64,000 nt of DNA from Nonomuraea solani (GTDB taxonomy: Bacteria; Actinomycetota; Actinomycetes; Streptosporangiales; Streptosporangiaceae), in the NCBI RefSeq assembly GCF_900108335.1, contig NZ_FNVT01000009.1, positions 62,001 to 126,000 of the forward strand, written 5' to 3'. Position numbers and translations under genes: made by a program. Positions 48,756 through 57,885 of this stretch are shown here, piece by piece (the first letter of the stretch is position 1; each line of letters starts with the position of its first letter). The notes beneath the pieces were generated by a model that did not search any database, had not been told where the DNA came from, and worked only from the letters and a program-made list of their open reading frames with translations.

Positions 48756-49496
48756 GTGCGTTCCTCTTCTCTGATCACACTGACCCCGCTCCTGCCCGTC
48801 GCACTGGTGGCCCTCGTCGCCCTGGGCGCCCTGGTGGCGTGGCTGGGCCACCTCGGTCACGGGCGGGCGGTCCTGACCGCCTGCCTGCGGGCGGCCGTGC
48901 AACTCGGCGCGGTCTCCCTGCTGATCACCTGGGTGGTCTCCTCCTTCGCGGCGGCGACCGGGTTCATCCTGCTCATGTACGGCGTCGCCGCCTTCACCGC
49001 GGGCCGGCGCATCACGCCGGGGCGGACTGCCTGGCGGGCGGCGGTGCCGGTCGCCGCGGGCACCGCGCCGGTGCTCGCCCTGCTGGCCACCAGCGGCGTG
49101 ATCTCCATGGACGCGATCGTGGTCATCCCCATCGCGGGCATCCTGCTGGGCGGCTGCATGACCGCCACCTCCCTGGCCGGACGCCGGGCCGTGGACGAGC
49201 TGAACCACCGCAAAGGAGAGGTGGAGGCGGCGCTGTCACTGGGCTTCCTGCCGAGGGACGCCGCGCTGGAGATCTGCCGCCCGGCGGCGGCCCAGGCGCT
49301 GGTCCCCGCGCTGGACCAGACCAGAACGGTGGGACTGGTCACGCTGCCGGGCGCCTTCGTGGGCATGCTGCTCGGCGGCGCCGGCCCGATCGAAGCCGGG
49401 ATCGTGCAGCTCGTGGTGTTGGTGGCACTGCTGGCAGCCGAGGCTCTGTCCATCGTGGTCACGACCGACATGGTGGCCCGCGGGCACTTCACGTGA
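48756..49496 (+). CDS. FetB/YbbM-family (UPF0014) ABC transporter permease
   Basis: 246 residues from the GTG at 48756, placed just before the first membrane segment; a TTG 26 codons earlier is possible but overlaps the LacI promoter region. About seven hydrophobic segments are seen. The family signature lies in ITPGRTAWRAA, IPIAGILLGGCMTATSLAGRR, HRKGEVEAALSLGFLPRDA and TVGLVTLPGAFVGMLLGG. In E. coli FetB pairs with the ATPase FetA and has been linked to iron export. No ATPase gene is adjacent here, so its partner must be elsewhere or the gene is an orphan. Confidence 0.82.
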   Translation: MRSSSLITLTPLLPVALVALVALGALVAWLGHLGHGRAVLTACLRAAVQLGAVSLLITWVVSSFAAATGFILLMYGVAAFTAGRRITPGRTAWRAAVPVAAGTAPVLALLATSGVISMDAIVVIPIAGILLGGCMTATSLAGRRAVDELNHRKGEVEAALSLGFLPRDAALEICRPAAAQALVPALDQTRTVGLVTLPGAFVGMLLGGAGPIEAGIVQLVVLVALLAAEALSIVVTTDMVARGHFT

Positions 49497-49584
49497 ATGG
49501 ATGGCGGACGCCCGCCTCCTGCTGCCCGATGGGGCCGAGGACCTGTGGAACGACGGTTACGCCGATCTGATCGCCCTGGCCTGA

Positions 49585-49927
49585 TCAGGTGATCGGGGTG
49601 TCGGTCAGCAGGTCGAAGGCGAGGCCGCTGGACCGTCCGCCGCGGCCGGTGTCACGCCGTACGGTGAGCCACACGATCACCTGGCCGTTTCGCGTACGGG
49701 TGCGGTTGTACGCGGCGGTCAGGCGGGTGCCCGTGAGCGGCACCTTCTCCTCGTTGATGAAGTACGCGCGCCCGGCGTCGAACCCCTCGCGGAGCAGGGC
49801 CGTCCGGGGAGGGACGGGGCTCGCCCACGTCGCTGAGCATCGCGGCACGCCGCAGTTGCACGCTGCGGTCGTCGCCGGGGACGTGGACCGGGATGAACGG
49901 GATCCCGTGCTCAGGGACGGAGCTCAT
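49585..49927 (-). pseudogene. Frameshifted small gene of unknown family
   Basis: From the ATG at 49927 (ATGA overlap with the gene upstream) the frame reads MSSVPEHGIPFIPVHVPGDD and RRAAMLSDVGEP. Sensible sequence then continues in another frame as TALLREGFDAGRAYFINEEK and VPLTGTRLTAAYNRTRTRNG to a stop at 49585. The total of 343 bp is not a multiple of three, so one base has been gained or lost near 49805-49825, in a run of G-blocks. Either a real frameshift or a sequencing error in a G-rich stretch is possible. I do not recognise the product. Confidence 0.6.
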
Positions 49928-50175
49928 CACCGGTACGCCACCGGCGCGCGCGGGTCGCCGGGCGGCGTGACCGGGCGCAGCCGGCGTCGGAACGCGAGGG
50001 TCTCGGCGGCGGGGCGGGGCTCGCCGGTGGGCATCCGGACGGTCTGCTCGATGCCCCACACCATGCTGGCGCTCTCGTCCCGCGCCAGCATGACCTCTTC
50101 CAGGCCGCAGGCGCGGAGGTAGAGGGTGGTGAGCATCGTCTGCTCCACGCCGGTGAAGTCGATTTTCTCCATCAT
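49927..50175 (-). CDS. Short protein with the N-terminus of a TcmP/LCM-type methyltransferase
   Basis: 82 residues behind a strong AGAGGAGAGA. The first 22 residues (MEKIDFTGVEQTMLTTLYLRA) match the start of leucine-carboxymethyltransferase/TcmP-type O-methyltransferases, which are about 270 residues long. After that the similarity stops: no SAM-binding glycine motif is present and the tail is Arg/Pro-rich. It is probably a stub left by a deletion, or a small antitoxin-like product by coincidence. It overlaps the MarR gene stop, so it is still translationally coupled. Confidence 0.5.
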   Translation of the reverse strand: MMEKIDFTGVEQTMLTTLYLRACGLEEVMLARDESASMVWGIEQTVRMPTGEPRPAAETLAFRRRLRPVTPPGDPRAPVAYR

Positions 50176-50657
50176 TCTCTCCTCTTCTTTGTCGCGCGGT
50201 GCGCCTGCCAGCGCCGCATGAACTCCCCGCGGACCTCGGTCGCGGCGAACTCGCAGAAGTCGCGGAGCTCTTCGAGATGTTCTCGCTGGTCCGGCCGGTC
50301 CTCGCCGATCACCGACAGCCCGAACTCGGCCGCCTGCGCACCTGTCCGCATGCGATCGAGCTGGACCTGCAGCACCTGGGTGAAGCCGCCGGGTGCGATC
50401 CGGTAGTGGTGCTCGCGGGTGGACGACGGCAGCCGCTCCACCATGCCGCCTTCCTGCATGGGCCGGATGACGGTGCTGATCGACGCCTTGCTCAGGGCGA
50501 GCGCGGTGGCCAGCTCGGTCAGCGACTGCTGCGGCGGATCGCAGATCATCAGCCGGCCGTAGATCCTTCCCATCGTCCGGGGGCCGCCCACCATCTCGAA
50601 GAACAGCCCGATCCGGTCGACGAACTCGGCCTCGGCAGGGGAGATCTCCGGCACCAC
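50172..50657 (-). CDS. GbsR/MarR-family transcriptional regulator
   Basis: About 161 residues. The winged helix is clear: AEAEFVDRIGLFFEMVGGPRTMGRIYGRLMICDP, LTELATALALSKASISTVIRPMQEGGMVERL, HHYRIAPGGF. A long C-terminal helix follows (RPDQREHLEELRDFCEFAATEVRGEFMRRWQAHR). The start is placed at a GTG (50657, or 50654) close to AAAGGTGG; an upstream extension in the same frame has AT-richer codons and crosses the operator. A perfect palindrome 20 bp upstream suggests autoregulation and control of the divergent gene. Confidence 0.82.
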   Translation of the reverse strand: MVPEISPAEAEFVDRIGLFFEMVGGPRTMGRIYGRLMICDPPQQSLTELATALALSKASISTVIRPMQEGGMVERLPSSTREHHYRIAPGGFTQVLQVQLDRMRTGAQAAEFGLSVIGEDRPDQREHLEELRDFCEFAATEVRGEFMRRWQAHRATKKRRE

Positions 50658-50676
50658 ATCCACCTTTACAAGAATC

Positions 50677-50695
50677 GGATCGTTTAGAACGATCC
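50677..50695. promoter_or_regulatory. Perfect palindrome GGATCGTT-TAG-AACGATCC (MarR/GbsR operator)
   Basis: An 8-3-8 perfect inverted repeat lies in the divergent promoter between the MarR/GbsR gene and the plus-strand gene at 50791. It is the size expected for a MarR dimer site. Confidence 0.7.
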
Positions 50696-50790
50696 TAACG
50701 ATGCGGAATCCTTGGTCAATAGATGGGCGGCCGGGCGTTCCTTGCGAAATCCTTGAGCAGGCGCCCACCCTCCTGGCTGCCTTCGAAACA

Positions 50791-51357
50791 ATGAACGAGT
50801 GCGATGGCGGATCCGTGGAACAACTGGAATACCGAAAGCTCATCAAAGTTCTGGAGCAGGTGGCCGAGGCTCGGCAGGGGGCGCTCTATCCGGTGCTGGC
50901 GGAGGCCTTGGCCGTCCATCTCGGGTGGATCGACGCGTTCGTGGCCGAGAATCCCGCGTACCTGGCGCCGGGAGGCCCTGGCGAAGAGCAGTACCTCACC
51001 ATGTTCCGGCCGGATTTCGTGGAGGAATATGCCGAACGCTGGCGCTCGACCAATCCGTTCGCCTCGCCCGACGGGGTCGCCTGCCTGACCCGCCACGGTG
51101 TGGCGACCCTCGGACGGCTCCGCCTGCGGGCGACCGGCCCGGAGCGGGACTTCGCCGACACGTTCCTGCACCGCAACGGCATCGACGACATGCTGAAGAT
51201 CGTCGTCCGATCCCGTACCACGGGCGCGGTCAGCACGCTGGGGGTGCCGTTCGACGGCGCGCGGCGCGCCATCGGACCGGGCGACCGGCTGATGGCGGCC
51301 ACGCTGGGCCCGCTGCTGAGCCCGTACTTCGACGCGGACCGCCCGCCGGGCCGGTGA
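50791..51357 (+). CDS. Protein of unknown function, possible orphan LuxR-type sensor domain
   Basis: 188 residues from the ATG at 50791; the frame is open back to 50701, but third-position GC drops there, so the shorter form is preferred. Segments such as LYPVLAEALAVHLGWIDAFVAEN, FVEEYAERWRSTNPFASPDGV and FLHRNGIDDMLKIVVRSRTTG resemble the ligand-sensing N-terminal domain of some LuxR-type regulators (a GAF/PAS-like fold). No DNA-binding domain follows. The last 128 bp are antisense to the truncated hydrolase gene. It may be a remnant that lost its HTH, or a stand-alone sensor controlled by the divergent MarR protein. Confidence 0.5.
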   Translation: MNECDGGSVEQLEYRKLIKVLEQVAEARQGALYPVLAEALAVHLGWIDAFVAENPAYLAPGGPGEEQYLTMFRPDFVEEYAERWRSTNPFASPDGVACLTRHGVATLGRLRLRATGPERDFADTFLHRNGIDDMLKIVVRSRTTGAVSTLGVPFDGARRAIGPGDRLMAATLGPLLSPYFDADRPPGR

Positions 51358-52036
51358 GCGCGACCCGTACCCGCTCCATCGCCTTCCAGGTGCCGTCGAT
51401 CAGCCGCCGCTTGAACTCCGCGGCCCGATCGTGGCCGGTCACCTTCTCGATGATCATGCCGAGGAGGATGTAGTTGGTGGTGGAGTAGCGGTACTGTCCC
51501 GGATCGCCCTGACGAGGGACGGTCCGTGATGCCTTGACCAGGTCGATCGGCTTGTAGACGGTGGTGAAGTCGAAGACGTCGAACTTCCCGCTCTCGGCGA
51601 AGTCGGGGATGCCCGAGGTGTGCCGGAGCAGTTGCCGCACGGTGATCTCGGCGGCCCGATCCACGTGGTCGTGCTCGGCCGTCTCGGGCAGGAGGCTGCT
51701 GAGCTTGTCGTCCAGGCCGAGCCTGCCCTCCCCGGCGAGTTGCAGGACGATCACGGCCTCCATGAGCTTGGTCTGGGACGCGATGCGATAACGGGAGCCC
51801 GAAGGAATGCGGCCGCCCCTGCCGCCGAGCAGGCGTGAACCCGCCGTTCCCCGGTCCACCCGCTTGCCGTCGACGTACACCTCGCCGATGACGCCCACCA
51901 CGCCCGCGGTCTTCGCCACGCTCTCGATCGCCTGCTGGACGTCTCCCAGCTCGGCGGCTGCTGCGGGCGCGTGGATGCTCAACGCCAGCATGACGGACGC
52001 CAGCCCGGTCATTCCGGCCGTTCGTGTACGGCTCAT
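51230..52036 (-). pseudogene. 3'-truncated serine hydrolase (class C beta-lactamase / D-Ala-D-Ala carboxypeptidase-like)
   Basis: A signal peptide (ASVMLALSIHAPAAAA) is followed by the beta-lactamase-fold core. The nucleophile S-x-x-K is in IASQTKLMEAV, the second motif Y-x-N in YRYSTTNYILLG, and RQLLRHTSGIPDF is typical of the family. Enzymes of this type are about 370 residues; here recognisable sequence ends at EFKRRLIDGTWKAMERV, near residue 225. The remaining 45 residues are Arg/Pro/Ala-rich read-through antisense to the convergent gene. The C-terminal third with the K-T-G-equivalent motif is missing. It is probably inactive. Confidence 0.65.
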
Positions 52037-52076
52037 TTTCGGTGATCCTCCCTTGAGGGCTTTCGAGGGTGATCAC

Positions 52077-52433
52077 ATCTACCGGCCGGCGCCGGTCACC
52101 GGCGAGCCCGTCCTGCTGGAACGGATGATCGGAAACCTGGTCGACAACGCGATCCGCCACAACCAGGCGGGCGGGCGCCTGACCGTCGACACCGATTCCG
52201 TGGGCGGACGCGCCGTCCTGCGCGTCGGCAACACCGGCCGCCGGATCCCGCCCGGGAAGGCGCAGGCGCTGCTGGAACCGTTCGTGCACGGACAGGGCAC
52301 CCGCGTCCGTACCGACGGCCTGGGGCTGGGACTGTCCATCGTGCGCGCGATCACCCTCGCCCACCAGGGACGCATCACGGTCACCGCCCGTCCCGGCGGC
52401 GGCCTCGACATCACCGTCGACCTTCCGGCGTGA
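52077..52433 (+). pseudogene. 5'-truncated sensor histidine kinase (ATPase domain remnant)
   Basis: About 118 residues of kinase sequence are readable: LLERMIGNLVDNAIRHNQAGG (N-box), VLRVGNTGRRIPP, the F-box LLEPFVHG and DGLGLGLSIVRAITLAHQG (G2), ending at a normal stop. The phosphoacceptor His domain, HAMP and membrane part are absent. The frame upstream runs antisense through the hydrolase start and makes no sense. No response-regulator gene remains. The breakpoint lies within about 50 bp of the hydrolase start codon. Confidence 0.7.
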
Positions 52434-52519
52434 CCGGTGCAACACCGCAAAACGACCGATGCGCAGCTGATCATCCGCGCGTTACATTGCCTCCGACTTC
52501 ACGGAAACGGAGAGCGTGG

Positions 52520-53461
52520 ATGCCCAGATTAGCCAGATCCGGTTATGCCCTCTGCTTGATCGTGGCCACCGTCGCGGCCACCCTGATCGCCACCGCACCG
52601 GCCGCGTCGGCGGTGCCGGCGCGCGCCAACGGACACCGGGTCACCGTCATGGTCCACGGGTTCGATCGCGAGGCCGACATCAGCTGCTCCGGCGCATGGA
52701 ACAGCGCCGAGAGCCTGCTCAACGCCAACGGCTGGGGCGACGTCGTCACCTTCGGCTACTACAACAAGGCCACCAACTGCGACCTCAGACTCCGGGGCAC
52801 CACCGACACGCGCATCCAGGAGGTCGGCCGCCAGTTCGCGTGGACCGTCTACTACCTGTACTCCAGCCGTGACGTGGCCATCGACGTCGTGACCCACTCC
52901 ATGGGCGGCCTGGTCGCGAAGGCGGCCATCGAGGGCGTCAACAGGTACGGCGTGGGCAAGCCGGCGCCCGACCTGTCCGGGCTGACGGTCAACCAGGACG
53001 ACCTCGGCGCGACCACGTGGCCCAGAGACTGGCCCCCGTTCCTGTACATCGAGGACATGGTCACGTTCGCCACTCCACACCAGGGCATCGGCAGCGCGGT
53101 GGTGACCGCCTGCGCCATCACCCACGAGCAGTGCAGCGACATGCGTCCGGGCAGCGGCTTCATCAGCTGGCTGGGCAAGCAGCCGCTCTCCCAGATCGGT
53201 ACGGACTACACGTTCCTCGCCTCGCGTCACGACGACACGGTCAGCGCCGACTCGGCGACCAACAAGCGCACCGCCCATCACTGGGCGCTCTACGGCGCGA
53301 ACGCGGACGGTGGCACCCTGACTCACACCTCCATCCGCAACACCTCGACCGGCGACTGGCAGGCGTCGTACGGAGGGGAGTTCAGCGACGAGGGTGAGGG
53401 CACCTACCCCGCACCGCTCCCGCGAATGATGGACGGCCTCTACGACCAGCAGGCCCACTAG
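52520..53461 (+). CDS. Secreted triacylglycerol-lipase-like alpha/beta hydrolase
   Basis: 313 residues from the ATG at 52520, with GGAGAG upstream. Residues 1-31 form a signal peptide (ALCLIVATVAATLIATAPAASA). RVTVMVHGFDREADI carries the oxyanion HG, VVTHSMGGLVAKAAI the G/T-x-S-x-G nucleophile elbow, and ATPHQGIGSA the typical lipase strand. Candidate acid and base are in SRHDDTVSADS and LTHTSIRN. Several Cys suggest disulfides. It is monocistronic, with a strong hairpin 15 bp after the stop. It is likely an extracellular lipase or esterase. Confidence 0.88.
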   Translation: MPRLARSGYALCLIVATVAATLIATAPAASAVPARANGHRVTVMVHGFDREADISCSGAWNSAESLLNANGWGDVVTFGYYNKATNCDLRLRGTTDTRIQEVGRQFAWTVYYLYSSRDVAIDVVTHSMGGLVAKAAIEGVNRYGVGKPAPDLSGLTVNQDDLGATTWPRDWPPFLYIEDMVTFATPHQGIGSAVVTACAITHEQCSDMRPGSGFISWLGKQPLSQIGTDYTFLASRHDDTVSADSATNKRTAHHWALYGANADGGTLTHTSIRNTSTGDWQASYGGEFSDEGEGTYPAPLPRMMDGLYDQQAH

Positions 53462-53476
53462 CGCGGAACGACGATC

Positions 53477-53500
53477 GGCACGCCACGAACGTGGCGTGCC
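53477..53500 (+). terminator. Strong hairpin terminator after the lipase gene
   Basis: GGCACGCCAC-GAAC-GTGGCGTGCC is a perfect 10-bp GC-rich stem with a 4-nt loop, 16 bp after the lipase stop. There is no T-run, as is usual for actinomycete terminators. Confidence 0.75.
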
Positions 53501-53994
53501 GTGCTCGAAATGAGCGGCTCATGGATCCAATCGAGCGATCGTCAGCTTGTCCTCTGTCGACGGGTCACTCAATGCGCCGGCGGCCAGGACCGTGTGGGTG
53601 CCCGGGATGTGGGCCAACGCCGTGATAGCGCTGATCCGCCTGCGCGAATGCCGCGAGCCCATCCGCATCTCCGGCACCCTGCTCGATTTATTGCGGATAC
53701 GCACGATAGTGGCGGCCAGCGATTTTCTTTCTTCAGGGCGAGTGCTCGGTTTACGCCCTCCGCACAGGGCGAGCGGCCGGCCGACCACCTAGCACCACGG
53801 ACCCACGTCAACGACCCTGCTCGTGACGGCTCGCCCGGCCATTTAGCGGACATTGGGCGGACATGTGGTGGATGTAGCAGATTGTCACGACACGGAGCCG
53901 ATAGTGTTCCTACCGCGCATTTCTCGATCCCGCGATGACAATGCGCGGAACGTTCGCTCATCCATCAGCACAGGCATATGAAGGGAAAGTCGAT
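53501..53994. other. Intergenic region with a possible gene remnant
   Basis: No convincing gene. On the minus strand, about 53519-53640 reads ISAITALAHIPGTHTVLAAG and a closing TIARLDP, faintly like the last blade of a WD40/beta-propeller protein, without any start; it may be a relic. Base composition falls toward the right, where GAAGGGAAAG at 53980-53989 serves the next gene. Confidence 0.35.
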
Positions 53995-54510
53995 ATGAGG
54001 GCGAGATTCACCGTGATCGGAATACTGGCGGCCGCCGTGGTCACCGCCGGGTCCGGGATTTCCGCCGCCCAGGCCGAAACCGGCCGGCCGGCCGCGCCGA
54101 CCAAACCGCTGGTCCGCTATTTCGATGGTCTCAAGCATTATGTGACCAGTGGCGGAAGCCCCGGCGCGGCATACCGCGAGGAGGGCCGGACGCCGATTCT
54201 CACGACAAAGACGCTGGGCCTCACCAAGGCCATCTACGGCTGCCGCGCGGGCAATACGGAACGCGACCAATTCCTGACCGGCGACGCCGGCTGTGAGAAC
54301 AGCGTTCATGACACGGGGAACAATACCTTCCTACGGCAGGAGGGCTACCTCTACACGCGTCAACTGCCGGGCACGAAGCCGCTCTACCGCTGCTATGTCC
54401 CCCACACGAAGAGCCACTTCGTCTCCGTCCGCGGCGACTGCGAGCGGACGCCTACCTCCAACGTGGTGGCGGAACACATCCTGGGATACTTCCCGGCCGC
54501 GGGCCGATAG
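53995..54510 (+). CDS. Small secreted protein (DUF5648-like repeats)
   Basis: 171 residues; GAAGGGAAAG upstream supports the ATG at 53995. A signal peptide (TVIGILAAAVVTAGSG, AAQAE) precedes two similar blocks. The first is PLVRYFDGLKHYVTSGG, and the second PLYRCYVPHTKSHFVSVRGDCE, preceded by GYLYTRQLPGTK. This Tyr/Phe/His pattern resembles DUF5648-type repeats (Y-R-F/Y-x-HFYT) found in secreted and cell-wall proteins. Four Cys could make two disulfides. Function unknown; the family link is tentative. Confidence 0.65.
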   Translation: MRARFTVIGILAAAVVTAGSGISAAQAETGRPAAPTKPLVRYFDGLKHYVTSGGSPGAAYREEGRTPILTTKTLGLTKAIYGCRAGNTERDQFLTGDAGCENSVHDTGNNTFLRQEGYLYTRQLPGTKPLYRCYVPHTKSHFVSVRGDCERTPTSNVVAEHILGYFPAAGR

Positions 54511-54862
54511 AGATCGCGGTCAAGGGCGGTTCGGTTTCGTAGCCGGTTCGCGTTCGCGCATCGGCCGGCCAGGCTCCGTCGTGCCACGCGGCGCCGCCCT
54601 CACCACCTCCTGCCTCCCCGGCTTCCCGCGCCCCCGCCGCAAGGCTCACCCACGCCAAGACCCGGCAAGGTCGCACCAGTCCCCTGATGGTCCTCGCCCC
54701 GGAGATCACCCTGGCTTTCATGCCGAGGGCCCTCGCCCGCCGGTACGGGCCGATCACCGAGTTCGGCGCGGCTTGGATCTTGGGGTTTTGCCCTGACTTC
54801 TGGGGTTTGGATGGCGTCGCCTTGCTCGCTGGTCCAGGGTGGGGTGCGTGGGAGAGGTGTAC
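54511..54862. other. Gene-free stretch before the HTH-NB-ARC-TPR gene
   Basis: No frame with consistent codon use, no clear repeats and no hairpin with T-run. It probably contains the promoter of the downstream regulator; GGAGAGGTGTAC at the right end is its ribosome-binding site. Confidence 0.5.
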
Positions 54863-57445
54863 ATGCCTTCAGGGGGAAAAGGCGATGCTCAGGCAGGTTC
54901 TTCGATGGAAGAGCCGGCGTTGAGCGTCTTGCTGCGCGGCTGGCGTGAGCGGGCCTTGCTGTCCCAGGAGCAACTGGCGGCGCGGGCGGGGCTCAGTGCG
55001 CGGACCATTCGCCGGTTGGAGACGGGTGAACTGCGGCGGCCGCGCAGTGCGTCGATACGGTTGCTGGCGCAGGCGCTGGATCTGGCCGCTGCCGAGCTGT
55101 CGATCCTGGTCCGCGCCGCCGGCACCGACACGCACGACCCTCGCCCGGAACGGTCGGCGCTCCGGCAGTTGCCGGCCGATGTGGCGGCGTTCGTGGGACG
55201 GGCGCGGGAGCTGACCCTGCTCGAGGAGGCGGGCGACGCGGCCACGGTGGTGATCACCGCGATCGACGGGATGGCCGGAGTCGGCAAGACCGCCCTGGCC
55301 GTGCATGCCGCGCACCAACTGGCCTGCCGTTTCCCCGATGGTGATCTGTTCGTGGATCTGCACGGCTACACCCAGGGCATGGCCGTGGCGGAGCCGGCCG
55401 ACACGCTGGCCCGGATGCTGGGTGTGCTCGGTGTGCCTGGGGAGTCGATTCCGCATCATCTCGACGATCGGGCGGCGTTGTACCGCAGCCTGCTGTCGGA
55501 CAAGAAGATGCTGATCGTTTTGGACAACGCCGCCGATGAGGCGCAGGTGCGGCCGCTACTGCCCGGCAGGGGCGGTTGCCTGGTCCTCATCACGAGCCGG
55601 CGACGGCTGATCGGTCTGGACGGTGCCCTCACGCTGTCGGTGGACGTGATGCCGCCGGCCGATGCGATCGCGTTGTTCACCGGCACCGCCGGGCAGGAGC
55701 GGGTCGCGGGCACGCCGCGGGAAATGCTGGCCGAGGTGGTGCGGCGCTGCGGGCTGCTGCCTCTGGCGATCCGGCTGGCCGCGGCCCGGCTGAAGGCTCA
55801 TCCGGCCTGGACGGTGGACCATCTGCTGGAGCGGCTGGAAGAGCACGAGAGCCGGTTGGGCGAACTGCACGCCGGTCAGCGCAGCATCACCGCCGCGCTG
55901 GACCTGTCATACCGCGAACTCGCCATCGCCGAGCAGCGCGCCTACCGCTTCCTGGGACTGCACGCGGGCCCTGACATCGCGCCCGATGCCGCCGCCGCAC
56001 TGCTGGACACCACCGTCGGGCAAGCCTCGACGCTGCTGGATCAGTTGCTGGAGGTGCACCTGCTGCAAGAGCCGATCTCCGGCCGGTATCGCTTCCATGA
56101 CCTGATCCGCACCCATGCCACCGCACTCACCACCGAGGAAGAGTCGGAGACCGAGCGGCGCGCCGCGCTGACGCGGCTGCTGGACCATTACAGTCAGGCC
56201 GCCTCAGCGGCAATGGACCGCCTCTACCCCTACGAAGCCGATATGCGGCCGCGGCCCCCATCCGGCATCGTCTCCATGCCTGATGAGGCAGCGGCCACCA
56301 CCTGGCTGGAGGCGGAGTTGTCCAACCTGCTGGCCCTTGCCCAGCATGCCGCCGAGCACGACTTTCCAGAACATATCCGGCACTTGTCGACCACCTTGCA
56401 CCGATGCTTGCGCACTCGCGGCCGATACGCCGAGGCCGAGACCCTCCACCGGCAGGCGCTGTCCGCCGCCCGCGCCGCCGCCGATCGCCTGGGTGAGATG
56501 GAAGCGCTCATCGCACTCGGCGAGATCCGCCACATGCAGAACCGGTACGAAACAGCGATCGAGGACACCTCGTACGCCCTGGAGATCGCCCGCGCCATCG
56601 GCCGGCGCCCGGGCGAGCTGCGAGCGCTGAACACCCTGGGCATGCTTCGCGCGGTCCACGGACAGTACGTACAGTCCGGCGAGAATTTCACGAAGGCGCT
56701 GAACATCGCCCGGGCGGTCGGTCACCGTACCGGCGAGCTGGACGCGTTGATCGGCTCCGGCCACATCCATCGGCTGATGGGACGACACGAGCAGGCTGTC
56801 GACAACCTGACGAGAGCTCTGGACATCGCCGGGACGATCGGTCACCGTACCGGCGAAGCGCGCGCGCTGCTCGGGCTCGGCCACATCCATCTCGGCCGGG
56901 ACGAGCACGAGGCGGCCACCGACTGCTTCACGCGGGCAGGCGATCTTGCTCGCGGCACGGAGCACCGGCTCGGCGAACTCGACAGCCTCACCGCCCTCGG
57001 TGACCTGCACCGTGTCCAGGGGCGGCACGAGCAGGCCCGCACCTGCTACCAGCGGGCCCTCGATCTCGCCCGCGAGATCGGCAACCGCAACTGGGAGTTC
57101 GAGGCCGTCCACGGCATGGGCCGGCTGCAGCACGACGCCGGCCACGCCGATCAGGCGCTCGACAGCCATCGCCAGGCGCTTCGCCTCGCGACGGACCTCG
57201 ACCAACCGGGCGACCAGACCCGCGCCCACGACGGCCTCGCCCACGCCCACGCCGCACTCGGCCGGCACGACCAAGCCCGCCACCACTGGACCCAGGCCCT
57301 GAGCATCATGACCACCCTGGGCACCGACCATACCGACGAGCAGGGAGTCGACGTCGCGAGCGTTCGCGTTCACCTGGCCCGTCTCACGGCGGTGAACTCC
57401 GGCGAAAGCCCCGCACCCCGTGAGCCGGGGCCCGGGTCAGGTTGA
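54863..57445 (+). CDS. HTH-NB-ARC-TPR regulator (STAND family)
   Basis: 860 residues from the ATG at 54863. Residues about 15-85 are an XRE-type helix-turn-helix (LSQEQLAARAGLSARTIRRLETGELRRPRSAS). The NB-ARC ATPase follows: Walker A IDGMAGVGKTALAVHAAHQ, Walker B KKMLIVLDNAAD, CLVLITSRRR and the GLPLAI-like motif GLLPLAIRLAAARL. Residues about 500-840 are seven or so TPR repeats of 40 residues (for example GELDALIGSGHIHRLMGRHEQAVDNLTRALDIA). STAND regulators switch from ADP to ATP form on ligand binding and activate morphology, antibiotic or stress genes. No partner is indicated; the gene stands alone. Confidence 0.9.
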   Translation: MPSGGKGDAQAGSSMEEPALSVLLRGWRERALLSQEQLAARAGLSARTIRRLETGELRRPRSASIRLLAQALDLAAAELSILVRAAGTDTHDPRPERSALRQLPADVAAFVGRARELTLLEEAGDAATVVITAIDGMAGVGKTALAVHAAHQLACRFPDGDLFVDLHGYTQGMAVAEPADTLARMLGVLGVPGESIPHHLDDRAALYRSLLSDKKMLIVLDNAADEAQVRPLLPGRGGCLVLITSRRRLIGLDGALTLSVDVMPPADAIALFTGTAGQERVAGTPREMLAEVVRRCGLLPLAIRLAAARLKAHPAWTVDHLLERLEEHESRLGELHAGQRSITAALDLSYRELAIAEQRAYRFLGLHAGPDIAPDAAAALLDTTVGQASTLLDQLLEVHLLQEPISGRYRFHDLIRTHATALTTEEESETERRAALTRLLDHYSQAASAAMDRLYPYEADMRPRPPSGIVSMPDEAAATTWLEAELSNLLALAQHAAEHDFPEHIRHLSTTLHRCLRTRGRYAEAETLHRQALSAARAAADRLGEMEALIALGEIRHMQNRYETAIEDTSYALEIARAIGRRPGELRALNTLGMLRAVHGQYVQSGENFTKALNIARAVGHRTGELDALIGSGHIHRLMGRHEQAVDNLTRALDIAGTIGHRTGEARALLGLGHIHLGRDEHEAATDCFTRAGDLARGTEHRLGELDSLTALGDLHRVQGRHEQARTCYQRALDLAREIGNRNWEFEAVHGMGRLQHDAGHADQALDSHRQALRLATDLDQPGDQTRAHDGLAHAHAALGRHDQARHHWTQALSIMTTLGTDHTDEQGVDVASVRVHLARLTAVNSGESPAPREPGPGSG

Positions 57446-57466
57446 GCACGATCCACCCCCGCAGCG

Positions 57467-57856
57467 TCAGATCGCCGAGCCGGTCGAGGCGCGGAAGACA
57501 CCGACCAGCCCAACAACCCGGCCCCCGTCCCAGTCCTGCGCGGGCATCTCCACGGCCCCGAGCATGGCCGTCTGTGCGACCGGGTGGCCCGGGTCCGTGC
57601 TGTTGGCGGTCCACCAGCCGGTGTGGAGGCTCCGGATCGACCCGTCGTAGAACTGGTAGTCGACTCGCCCGTTGCTGTCCGAGCCGGAATAGACCCAGAC
57701 CCAGCCGGCGCCCGAGCCGGGGTTGTTGTCGAGCTGGGCTTGGACGGTGTAGTGCGAGGTGCTGGTGGCGGCCGCGGCGGGCAGTGCCACGCCGGCACCG
57801 GTGACGGTCGCGATCGTCGCGACGAGGGCCGTTCTGGCCAGAATGCTCTTTCTCAT
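57467..57856 (-). CDS. Small secreted protein
   Basis: 129 residues. Signal peptide ILARTALVATIATVTGAGVA with AAAA cleavage, then a Trp/Tyr-rich beta-type domain (SHYTVQAQLDNNPGSGAGWVWVY, HTGWWTANSTDPGHP). No Cys. GAGGAGAACG precedes the ATG. I do not recognise a family. It is convergent with the STAND gene and lies downstream of the small cationic peptide gene on the same strand, 29 bp away, so the two may be co-transcribed. Confidence 0.7.
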   Translation of the reverse strand: MRKSILARTALVATIATVTGAGVALPAAAATSTSHYTVQAQLDNNPGSGAGWVWVYSGSDSNGRVDYQFYDGSIRSLHTGWWTANSTDPGHPVAQTAMLGAVEMPAQDWDGGRVVGLVGVFRASTGSAI

Positions 57857-57885
57857 TTCCCGTTCTCCTCTTCGCGCCTGCTCCC

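Noticed and set aside
54511..54862. Transposase remnant
   Set aside because: I looked for IS-like inverted repeats and DDE motifs in this gap and saw none.
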